From: Opitutales bacterium
GTDB taxonomy: Bacteria > Verrucomicrobiota > Verrucomicrobiia > Opitutales > T3Sed10-336
Assembly (NCBI GenBank): GCA_007132315.1
Contig: SLOW01000269.1
Coordinates: forward strand, 1 to 5,304
Reading direction: 5' to 3'
Length of the DNA: 5,304 bases
In this document: one piece after another, positions 1 through 5,084 of the stretch
Position numbering within the stretch: position 1 is the first letter of the stretch
Layout: every line of letters begins with the position of its first letter
Translations under genes and position numbers: made by a program
The notes under the pieces: generated by a model
The model's input: the letters and a program-made list of their open reading frames with translations, nothing else
The model's database searches: none
Told to the model about the DNA's origin: nothing

Positions 1-1634
1 TCACCGATTGTCAGGGGTGGGGGGGTGTCGTAGGGGTTGAGGAGTTCGCCGTTCGGCCCGTGACCGACATACTGGGCGAATTCGCGATGTGAGCGAAGGC
101 TCGGGTTTGACCGCCAGACGGCCGGGAGGACGTACTTGATGGAGACGCTGCCGGCCATCGTCGGGTGGAAGTAATGGTCTGGCGCCGGGCGGCATAGGTC
201 CACGATGCGCGGGTTGTTCTCCTCGGTGAAACGATCCAGCCAGTCGGCCAGGTCGGAATCGTCTTCGCCGTACCGGTCCATTTGCCTACGAATCTCTTTG
301 AGAACCGTAATTTCATAATGAGACCAAATGTACACGGTGCCTTCGTCGCCGATACAGTCGCGCAGGGTTCGGGCGAATTCGAAGTTGGGAAAGGCTCCTT
401 CAATATTGAGCCATTCCGCGTGTTTCAGGTTCGATCTCGGACCGGGTAACGTGTGGCAGCTCCACTGGAAAGCGGCCAGTTCGTAGGGACGCATTCCCGG
501 ATGATAGGGGATCGCCAGGCGCGAAGCTTCGAAGTCGATAAAGTGAAGCGGATGGGAATGGTTGGCGAGAACGCTCGGAAGCTCTGCCGACAGGTGTTCG
601 CGGTTTTCGGCGGTGCAGCGGATCTGGATACGCTGTCGCTCGGCGGCGGCGCCGGATAAGGCGTCGTCGGGGACGTCGAGGAGGGAAGCCGTTCCATTCG
701 CAGCCAGTTCCGCCGGGACGTCCCGATTTCCGCCGCCGGCCAGGTCGATCCGGTAAAGATCGAGAACGTGCGGATTCGGGTCAGCGAGCGAACCCCAGCA
801 TTCGCGGAAACCGTTTTCGCGAGCGCCGTCGACGGACAGGCGGTACTCGCAGTGCTTGCATTTTTGGCCGATTTCGGGAGCGATTTTGGTGACCGAGTCA
901 CCGCGGAGGCTTTGGGCGAACTGATCGGCCGCTTTTTCAACCTCGCGTCGCAGTTCGGCCACCTCGCTGGAAACATCGATCACGGCTAGGATGTGCTCTT
1001 TACGTAGCTGCTCAGGGTTGCCGAGGTACTCGACTTCGGCATGGGTGCGGCCGCTGGAGTCCTCGCGCCTGGTCAGGCGGAATTGGTCGAAGGTCGTGTT
1101 GGGAGTCGCCGCCTTGGCCTTGTCCACGACGCAGAGGTACGGAGCGATCAAGAACCCGGGAAAGGCGCGCCCCAAGACAATTGCCTGAAAGGTAACGTCC
1201 TCCAGGTATGGTCGCCAGGACGAGGTAATCCCACCCCGCGTTCCGCGAAAAGGCACGGGCCCGTCCTCAACCGAGTCGATCCCGCTGGACTTGACCTCGA
1301 TCAGTTCCAGAGTGCGACCGCGGCGGCGAAGGATGTCGATCCGGGCGAGCAGGTTGTCATGGACGATGGTCGGTTCGAACAGGACGGCGCCATCTTCTTG
1401 AAGGCGCCGCGTGGTCTCGGTGGACGCCTTTTCGGGATTGTTCCAGTCACCGACCTCCACCCCGCCCGGGTAGAGGAATTTGGCCATGGTCTCCACCATG
1501 TAGCCTCCGTCGGCCAGAAACTCCAGGTAAGGGTCGTCGTCTAGCAGGGAAGGGTAACGAAGCTTCTTATAGTAAAGCTTTGTCGGGCAGGTTCGCGCGA
1601 CCTTGAAGTCGCTTTTTGAGAGGCGGTTTGGCAT
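1..1634 (-). CDS. DUF2779 protein: Cas4/RecB-like Fe-S nuclease fused to a DEDD-type exonuclease domain (3' end outside the window)
   Basis: The frame is open from ATG at 1634 to the left edge, giving 544 visible residues with no stop, so the C-terminus is missing. Seen: residues 1-280 read as a Cas4/RecB-like PD-(D/E)XK domain, with C16 (RTCPTKLYYKK), D100 (LLARIDIL), E113-x-K115 (LIEVKSS), then C259-x2-C262 and C279 (KCKHCEYR...RECWG). Four such cysteines bind a 4Fe-4S cluster in Cas4 and AddB. Residues 361-544 match DUF2779: HFIDFEA (D367, E369), MRPYELAAFQWSCH, YIWSHYE (E441), RIVDL (D479), GSVSIKYVLPAVW. This resembles the Exo I and Exo II motifs of DEDD 3'-5' exonucleases; the expected last acidic motif would lie past the edge. 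It is probably a cytosolic DNA-processing enzyme; its substrate is unknown. The start is the first ATG after the upstream gene and has no clear Shine-Dalgarno. It lies 24 bases behind the 2582-1659 gene, so co-transcription is likely. Family assignment is firm; activity is inferred. Confidence 0.92.
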   Translation of the reverse strand, partial: MPNRLSKSDFKVARTCPTKLYYKKLRYPSLLDDDPYLEFLADGGYMVETMAKFLYPGGVEVGDWNNPEKASTETTRRLQEDGAVLFEPTIVHDNLLARIDILRRRGRTLELIEVKSSGIDSVEDGPVPFRGTRGGITSSWRPYLEDVTFQAIVLGRAFPGFLIAPYLCVVDKAKAATPNTTFDQFRLTRREDSSGRTHAEVEYLGNPEQLRKEHILAVIDVSSEVAELRREVEKAADQFAQSLRGDSVTKIAPEIGQKCKHCEYRLSVDGARENGFRECWGSLADPNPHVLDLYRIDLAGGGNRDVPAELAANGTASLLDVPDDALSGAAAERQRIQIRCTAENREHLSAELPSVLANHSHPLHFIDFEASRLAIPYHPGMRPYELAAFQWSCHTLPGPRSNLKHAEWLNIEGAFPNFEFARTLRDCIGDEGTVYIWSHYEITVLKEIRRQMDRYGEDDSDLADWLDRFTEENNPRIVDLCRPAPDHYFHPTMAGSVSIKYVLPAVWRSNPSLRSHREFAQYVGHGPNGELLNPYDTPPPLTIG

Positions 1635-1658
1635 TGATGGCAAACGCTGTCGATCTGG

Positions 1659-2582
1659 TCACGCGGGGGAGCCTGCGGGATAATCGCGTATTTCGGTATC
1701 ATCAAGAAACTTGGCCCTCTTCGTGCCTCCGATTACCTGGGCAAGGCCGATTTTGATTACTGAATGGTTCCCACCATTAGAATGGCCTCGATCTTGAATG
1801 GATTGAAGGATTTCCTCGATTCTCGCATCGGGCCGTTCTCGCAAGAGATGGACTAGATATCCGTGCCGCACGCCGCTGTTGGTCAGCTTATGCAGGTCGC
1901 CCAGCAGGTGTCCCTCGCCGTAATTAAGGCCAATTTCGATCACGATCGGAGCAGTAATCAGACCTTTTTCAAACTCCTTTGGATCACAAGCACCGATGGT
2001 TTCCGGGGCGAGAATCGCCAAATCGAAATTCCCCCGGCGGTTTCCTTTCTCGGGCCGGGGTTTCGTCTCGGGCCACTCTTTGTGTATCGGCTGTGTCAGG
2101 GTTATTCCGTCGGACAGGGGGTGAAATCGAGCGAAATGCGGCTGCGTTCGGAGAATCGAATACAGTCGCGTGTGGAGGGAATGCTCGACCCGGTGTAGGT
2201 AGGGCAGTTCAAGAAACTCGCGTATCAGTTCATCGATACAGAATTCCGTGATCGTCATCGCCCGTTGGATCCAGGTTGTATCAGCGAAGGAATTGGCAGC
2301 CGAAGCTTGGATCGTTTCGACTTCTGGTTCGGTTTCTACCTCGGGCTGCGTTTCAACAATCGCCCGGCGTTCGTTTCTCAACCAAGCGATCATCGCGTTA
2401 ACGGCTGCGTATTGTTGCAGATCGTTAAGATTGACGAAGTCCCGAGGAAGCAAACGGAGCGTCCAGTCATACTGCCCGCGCGCGCCGTTCGCAGTGCAGA
2501 CATTGACCGTTTGGCTGGCCGATCCGGTAGCCAGATACACTGTTCTTCCGCCAATTTGACAATCATCAAGTGTATAGGACAT
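1659..2582 (-). CDS. Putative divergent PD-(D/E)XK nuclease-like protein, 307 aa
   Basis: I do not recognise a named family. From ATG 2582 (MSYTLDDC) the protein has an N-terminal region of about 70 residues, an acidic linker at residues 76-90 made of VETxPE repeats, and a C-terminal domain. That domain has the order of a PD-(D/E)XK core: E133 in a helix (YLHRVEHSLHTRLYSIL), D187 (RRGNFDLAIL), then E216 in a hydrophobic strand (PIVIEIGLN). The last motif reads E-I-G where E-x-K is usual. A lysine 15 residues on (K232 region, GDLHKL) could have taken over, as known in some branches of this fold, or the protein may be inactive. The frame extends upstream to 2660, but those 26 codons are unlikely to be used because they would overlap the divergent gene. 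There is no clear Shine-Dalgarno, membrane segment or signal peptide. It is first in a probable two-gene operon with the DUF2779 nuclease, suggesting a partner role. The gene is very probably real; nuclease homology is tentative. Confidence 0.82.
   Translation of the reverse strand: MSYTLDDCQIGGRTVYLATGSASQTVNVCTANGARGQYDWTLRLLPRDFVNLNDLQQYAAVNAMIAWLRNERRAIVETQPEVETEPEVETIQASAANSFADTTWIQRAMTITEFCIDELIREFLELPYLHRVEHSLHTRLYSILRTQPHFARFHPLSDGITLTQPIHKEWPETKPRPEKGNRRGNFDLAILAPETIGACDPKEFEKGLITAPIVIEIGLNYGEGHLLGDLHKLTNSGVRHGYLVHLLRERPDARIEEILQSIQDRGHSNGGNHSVIKIGLAQVIGGTKRAKFLDDTEIRDYPAGSPA
2313..2357 (-). repeat. In-frame 18-base repeat encoding an acidic VETxPE linker
   Basis: About two and a half imperfect 18-base units encode VETQPEVETEPEVET at residues 76-90 of the 307-aa protein. 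The low-complexity, Glu/Pro-rich sequence looks like a flexible linker between the N-terminal region and the nuclease-like domain. Unit number could vary between strains without breaking the frame. Confidence 0.6.
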
Positions 2583-2645
2583 GGGCCGGATGAAACACGA
2601 ATTGAGTTGACCGGGGCAATGTTTTTTTCGTGGAATGGTGTGGTG
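2583..2645. promoter_or_regulatory. Divergent intergenic region with presumed back-to-back promoters
   Basis: About 60 bases separate the start codons of the two divergent genes and must carry, or overlap, both promoters. It contains an AT stretch with a T7 run at 2621-2627. I find no convincing -35/-10 pair on either strand. A perfect TTGACA at 2556-2561 has no suitable -10 at normal spacing. The promoters may therefore be weak, factor-dependent, or inside the flanking coding sequence. Confidence 0.3.
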
Positions 2646-3185
2646 ATGCCGAGAGAGCAACTACTCCAGCTTGCCACGAAAGTGGCCGCCTCAGAACTTC
2701 CTGATAAGAGCGAAACCTCGATAACCTGGGGAGGAGCTCGTATCGTCATCGAATATCCCGAGAAAGAATCAGAGTTCGAAGGCTGGGAGAATAGCGGTAT
2801 ACGCTATGTGTTTACGCGGTACGCCGGGGAACTGAGCTGGCTATTGATTCAATTGCGGGATATTTTTTACGACGCGGATCTGGTCGATGGAGTCTCGAAG
2901 ATCGATTTCTTTTGCCGCCTTGCCAATGCGGCCCAGAGGTACCTGGATCAGCAGGGCGACCAGGACATGCCGCTCATGTTGCTGGCGGTGTTACGCGAAG
3001 CTTTGTCGATCCAGGAAGAAATGGCCGAGGGTCGATTTGAGTTTCTGAGCGTAGCCGAATCGGGAACGGTGGCCGACGACTCGGTGGCCAACGAGAAACG
3101 ACAATCCGGCTTCGTGAACATCGAGGGCACGAAGCAATACATTGCGTCGCTTGGGGTAAAGGTACCGAACTCAAGTAATTCGTGA
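2646..3185 (+). CDS. Hypothetical protein of 179 aa, divergent from the nuclease operon
   Basis: I do not recognise this protein. It begins MPREQLLQLATKVAAS and appears soluble. A predicted beta portion lies around residues 25-60 (ITWGGARIVIEYPEK, GIRYVFTRYAG). Amphipathic helices follow at about 62-76, 85-102 and 108-128 (MPLMLLAVLREALSIQEEM), then a polar tail. No catalytic signature, helix-turn-helix or transmembrane stretch is visible. The frame is open back to 2265, but that extension runs antisense through the 307-aa gene and is a shadow. ATG 2646 is chosen because GGTG sits five bases upstream; ATG 2619 and GTG 2640 or 2643 are alternatives. It starts about 60 bases from the divergent gene, so the two may share a control region. 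That arrangement would suit an accessory, immunity or regulatory protein for the nucleases, but nothing in the sequence proves it. Confidence 0.7.
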   Translation: MPREQLLQLATKVAASELPDKSETSITWGGARIVIEYPEKESEFEGWENSGIRYVFTRYAGELSWLLIQLRDIFYDADLVDGVSKIDFFCRLANAAQRYLDQQGDQDMPLMLLAVLREALSIQEEMAEGRFEFLSVAESGTVADDSVANEKRQSGFVNIEGTKQYIASLGVKVPNSSNS

Positions 3186-3198
3186 ACGGGCGGTGAAT

Positions 3199-3351
3199 AT
3201 GGGCAGTCCGGAAAATCCGGAGGGACTTCCATCAAAGGAACAAATCCGGGCAACCGCTGAATTCCTCCCGGCCTTTGTGCGGGAAGGCATTGTTCCCTCA
3301 ACGGTCGTAAAGCGACCGGACCAGTTTTCGTTTCACTCTTATGCCCTGTAG
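3199..3351 (+). CDS. Short hypothetical ORF, 50 aa, possibly a frameshifted remnant
   Basis: ATG 3199 opens 50 codons ending in TAG at 3349-3351. It starts 13 bases after the 179-aa gene, with purine-rich GGGCGGTGA just upstream as a possible ribosome site. The start reads MGSPENPEGLPSKEQIRA, with a predicted helix EQIRATAEFLPAFVREG and the end FSFHSYAL. Moving to the -1 frame at the stop gives GEAVLHHALYVSAMKSHL, ending in TAA at 3405-3407, and that segment looks protein-like. One lost base near 3349 would join the two. It could be a small co-transcribed protein or the relic of a longer one. I recognise no family with confidence. Confidence 0.35.
   Translation: MGSPENPEGLPSKEQIRATAEFLPAFVREGIVPSTVVKRPDQFSFHSYAL
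3302..3318 (+). terminator. GC-rich hairpin, weak terminator candidate
   Basis: CGGTCG (3302-3307) pairs perfectly with CGACCG (3313-3318) around the loop TAAAG. A T-rich stretch (TTTTCGTTT) begins seven bases later, which is too far and too interrupted for a classic intrinsic terminator. It could attenuate transcription from the 179-aa gene, but it lies inside the 50-aa frame and may be chance. Confidence 0.2.
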
Positions 3352-3379
3352 GTGAGGCAGTTCTCCATCATGCCCTGTA
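3341..3379 (+). repeat. Short direct repeat ATGCCCTGTA, two copies 29 bases apart
   Basis: ATGCCCTGTA occurs at 3341-3350 and 3370-3379, each followed by one base and then GTG. The copies straddle the point where the 50-aa ORF stops. The 29-base offset is not a multiple of three, and both copies read Ala-Leu-Tyr in frames one apart. The 15 bases after the shared part do not match, so this is not a clean tandem duplication. Confidence 0.5.
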
Positions 3380-3380
3380 C

Positions 3381-3408
3381 GTGTCAGCGATGAAAAGCCA
3401 TCTATAAT
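3381..3408 (+). promoter_or_regulatory. Sigma-70-type promoter for the downstream nuclease gene
   Basis: A perfect -10 box, TATAAT, lies at 3403-3408. Sixteen bases upstream is GTGTCA (3381-3386), matching four of six bases of TTGACA. Transcription would start near 3415, about 32 bases before ATG 3447. The nuclease gene may therefore be transcribed independently of the gene ending at 3185. No operator palindrome is visible beside it. Confidence 0.45.
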
Positions 3409-3446
3409 TTCTTGAGCTATCCAGCACATCTTCAGAGACTCGCAGG

Positions 3447-4091
3447 ATGCGAAGTGACGGAAATCCCTATTATGTTTCCCCTGAGGGCGGGGCGACCGCA
3501 TTGGAGCGGGTGAGACTCGATGTAAAGAACCTACGCGAGAGCTTTCTTCAAAGAATGCTCCATGACCATCCATCCTTGCTTCCGGTCAAGAAACTGGACG
3601 AAGCATTTGCTCCTCTCGTTGCGGTGGGTCGGGAAATCCGGGGTATTGACAATCTGTTTGTCTCGCCGAAGGGACGACTTGCAATTGTCGAAACGAAACT
3701 TTGGCGTAATCCGCAGGCGACACGGGAAGTCCTCGCGCAGATTCTTGAATACGCGAGCCATCTTGCGGCGTTTTCATACGAGGAACTTGAGTCAGCTTGC
3801 CGTGCCGCCAAAGACTCGCGGATGAAGTCTGGTGAAAGCCTTTACGAGTATGCAAAGAACGCTTTTGGAGAAGCTGAGGTCCCCGACGAATCCCGATTTG
3901 TCGATCTGGTCCATAAAAACCTGAGCACCGGCCGTTTCCTTCTGCTGATTGTCGGGGATGGGATCCGGCAGGATCTGGAACGAATTCTAGATCTGCTGCA
4001 GCAGCAAACGCGCCTCCACTTCACATTTGGATTGGTCGAGCTCCAACTCTACCGCAAAGGCGAGGATTCTGGATGGTTCATTGTTCCTTAG
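3447..4091 (+). CDS. PD-(D/E)XK nuclease-family protein, N-terminal part (214 aa, ends at an in-frame amber codon)
   Basis: The N-terminal domain is a clear PD-(D/E)XK nuclease fold. A helix at residues 29-48 (LRESFLQRMLHDHPSLLPV, with E31) is followed by VGREI (E63), D68 (GIDNLF), a short hairpin (VSPKGRL) and E82-T-K84 in AIVETKLWRNPQ. The next helix, REVLAQILEYASHL, has Q98-x3-Y102, the QxxxY motif of RecB-like nucleases. A later strand-rich segment (RFLLLIVGDGI, FTFGLVELQLYR) leads to GWFIVP and then TAG. All core residues are present, so the fragment could be a working nuclease if stable. ATG 3447 is the first start after an in-frame TAA at 3405; AGG abuts it directly, so the ribosome site is poor. 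The frame continues past the stop into the 4116-4694 segment, so this is probably the first half of a roughly 415-residue protein. DNA or RNA substrate unknown; fold assignment confident. Confidence 0.85.
   Translation: MRSDGNPYYVSPEGGATALERVRLDVKNLRESFLQRMLHDHPSLLPVKKLDEAFAPLVAVGREIRGIDNLFVSPKGRLAIVETKLWRNPQATREVLAQILEYASHLAAFSYEELESACRAAKDSRMKSGESLYEYAKNAFGEAEVPDESRFVDLVHKNLSTGRFLLLIVGDGIRQDLERILDLLQQQTRLHFTFGLVELQLYRKGEDSGWFIVP
4089..4091 (+). other. In-frame TAG splitting the PD-(D/E)XK protein
   Basis: TAG is codon 215 of the frame opened at 3447. The frame stays open on both sides: FIVP, then TAG, then VVAHSTEVVRAVVRKADG, reading as one beta-rich segment. A CAG-to-TAG transition (Gln to stop) is the simplest origin. 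The context CCT TAG GTT has no known strong readthrough signal. Pseudogenisation, sequencing error or real amber readthrough would all fit. Confidence 0.75.
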
Positions 4092-4115
4092 GTTGTCGCC
4101 CATTCGACTGAAGTC

Positions 4116-4694
4116 GTGCGTGCGGTAGTTCGCAAAGCTGACGGAGTCCCGGATTCGGTAACGGTCGACATCCCGCCTTCTGAAAAGGGGAAGGAAAGGA
4201 GACTGACCGAGGATGAGTTCCTCGAAGCGCTCCACTCGGAAATGGTCCGAGGGGTGTACGAGAGAATTCTCCATTGGGCGCGTGACAAGGCGAGGATCCG
4301 TCCGTCGGGTAAGTCGATCGGGATTTGGGCTCCTATATCCGGAGGTGGGATGGACGTGATTATTCTGCGCCTTTATCGAAACGGCGAGATGCTGCTCACA
4401 CCGCCTAAGCTGCGCCAGAAACTGAAATCGCACGCTCTCGATACGGAGGAGGCACACGCGATGTGGAGGGAAATTGCGGCATTGTTTTCATCTCTGGAAT
4501 TCGACCTGAATCGCGGATCGCCTATCCCTGCGGTCCCGGCTGAAAAGGTGGCTGCAAGCCTCGATTCGCTGCTCGAAATCTATGATCGTGCCCTCGAACG
4601 GATCGTGAATCTGGAGCCGTCAGGGGTAAATGGCGGTGCGGACAGTTTTCCTGACGACGCCGGCGAGGAAGAAGACGACGAAGTGTTGCGGTAA
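4116..4694 (+). CDS. C-terminal half of the interrupted PD-(D/E)XK protein (192 aa from GTG)
   Basis: If translated separately, it would start at GTG 4116 (VRAVVRKADGVPDSV), which has no convincing Shine-Dalgarno. The codons from 4092 are already in frame and protein-like, so the true N-terminus is probably upstream of the amber. It contains helices at TEDEFLEALHSEMVRGVYERILHWA (split here as TEDEFLEALHSEM and VYERILHWARDKA). A strand pair follows, SIGIWAPISGGGMDVIIL and LYRNGEMLLTP, then helices AMWREIAALFSSLEF and VAASLDSLLEIYDRALERI. It ends in a very acidic tail (GEEEDDEV). No catalytic motif is seen here. The C-terminal domain could bind nucleic acid or a partner, but that is a guess. 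It ends in TAA, 30 bases before the convergent DUF429 remnant. Confidence 0.7.
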   Translation: MRAVVRKADGVPDSVTVDIPPSEKGKERRLTEDEFLEALHSEMVRGVYERILHWARDKARIRPSGKSIGIWAPISGGGMDVIILRLYRNGEMLLTPPKLRQKLKSHALDTEEAHAMWREIAALFSSLEFDLNRGSPIPAVPAEKVAASLDSLLEIYDRALERIVNLEPSGVNGGADSFPDDAGEEEDDEVLR

Positions 4695-4708
4695 GGGATG
4701 GTAATCCC
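4695..4708. terminator. Small hairpin between convergent genes
   Basis: GGGAT (4695-4699) pairs with ATCCC (4704-4708) around GGTA, directly after the TAA of the plus-strand gene. It lies where a bidirectional terminator would be expected between convergent genes. The stem is only five base pairs and no T-run follows on either strand, so termination here is uncertain. Confidence 0.25.
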
Positions 4709-4724
4709 AATGTCGAAAGGTTCA

Positions 4725-5084
4725 TCATTTAACCGCATCAGTTTTGATCCCCCAAGCCTGCCGGGACTCCTCCACATCCCGCCGGATGCGCGAGGCATCG
4801 CTGTAGTTCGACGCCTCCAACACCGGCCGGATCGGGGCGGAAAAAACGCTGGTCATCCGAGGCCAGCCGAGGAATCGCCGCGCCATCCGGTCTGCCCGGC
4901 GCGGCCCGATCTTGGTGAGGCCGATTGGCACATCCAGAAGAAGCAGATGACTTGGAACGACGGAACGAATCAGCGTGGCCGCGTCCGGAAGAATCTCCGC
5001 CTGAATCGGGCCACTACCGGTTCTACGAACGACTACCCATCCAGACCGGCACCCGTCGGCCCCTGCGATTCCTGGTGTTTTCAT
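4725..5084 (-). pseudogene. DUF429-family protein, truncated (119 aa)
   Basis: The start MKTPGIAGADGCRSGWVVVRR is the typical DUF429 opening, an RNase H-like strand with D10. Further family motifs are LLLDVPIGL (D51), GPRRADRMARRFLG, TSVFSAPIRPVL and finally SRQAWGI. In this family the last motif normally continues as a pKIxEvD-type segment into a second half; such proteins are usually around 230-260 residues. Here the match stops at codon 4748-4746, and KTDAVK leads into two adjacent TGA stops. None of the missing part appears in the other frames before the neighbouring gene. ATG 5084 is preferred over ATG 5120 because family proteins begin close to the GxDGC motif. No clear ribosome site is visible. 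The biochemical role of DUF429 is unestablished, and half a domain is unlikely to fold. I infer a deletion joining it to the end of the plus-strand gene. Confidence 0.78.

Larger units (their letters stand above)
3447..4694 (+). pseudogene. Reconstructed full-length PD-(D/E)XK nuclease gene with an internal amber
   Basis: The two frames 3447-4091 and 4116-4694 share phase (669 bases between their starts, divisible by three), and the eight codons between the stop and GTG 4116 are open. Read through, the product has 415 positions: an N-terminal nuclease domain (about 1-105), a middle region (to about 240), a helical and strand-rich C-terminal domain (about 255-390) and an acidic tail. I infer a single ancestral gene because the split falls inside a segment with no linker or gene-boundary signals. 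Confidence 0.65.

Noticed and set aside
19..25. Run of seven G as a possible phase-variation tract
   Set aside because: It encodes DTPPPL in frame within DUF2779, where a Pro-rich NPY-x-PP segment is normal; seven bases is a weak slippage tract.
425..976. 183-codon minus-strand frame, and a similar one at 11-403
   Set aside because: Both lie inside the DUF2779 gene in another phase, are rich in Ser, Arg, Pro and Thr, and show no family motif.
1041..1544. 167-codon plus-strand frame
   Set aside because: It is antisense to the well-supported nuclease domain of the DUF2779 protein; the open frame is a side effect of GC-rich codons.
2556..2578. TTGACA followed by TATAGG as a plus-strand promoter
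   Set aside because: The spacer is only 11 bases, far from the usual 16-18, and the site is within the 307-aa coding sequence.
2265..2645. Extension of the 179-aa gene to a 306-codon protein
   Set aside because: The extra 127 codons run antisense through the start of the 307-aa gene and do not look protein-like (Cys, Ser and Arg clusters).
2583..2660. 26-codon N-terminal extension of the 307-aa gene
   Set aside because: It would overlap the divergent start and reads HHHTIPRKKHCPG, unlike a conserved N-terminus; ATG 2582 is simpler.
3207..3221. TCCGGA-AAA-TCCGGA as an operator
   Set aside because: The inverted repeat lies inside the 50-aa frame, just after its start. With a three-base loop and no promoter elements beside it, chance is as likely.
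3987..4457. 156-codon minus-strand frame
   Set aside because: It covers the amber site antisense to the PD-(D/E)XK gene, with no recognisable motif and poor composition.
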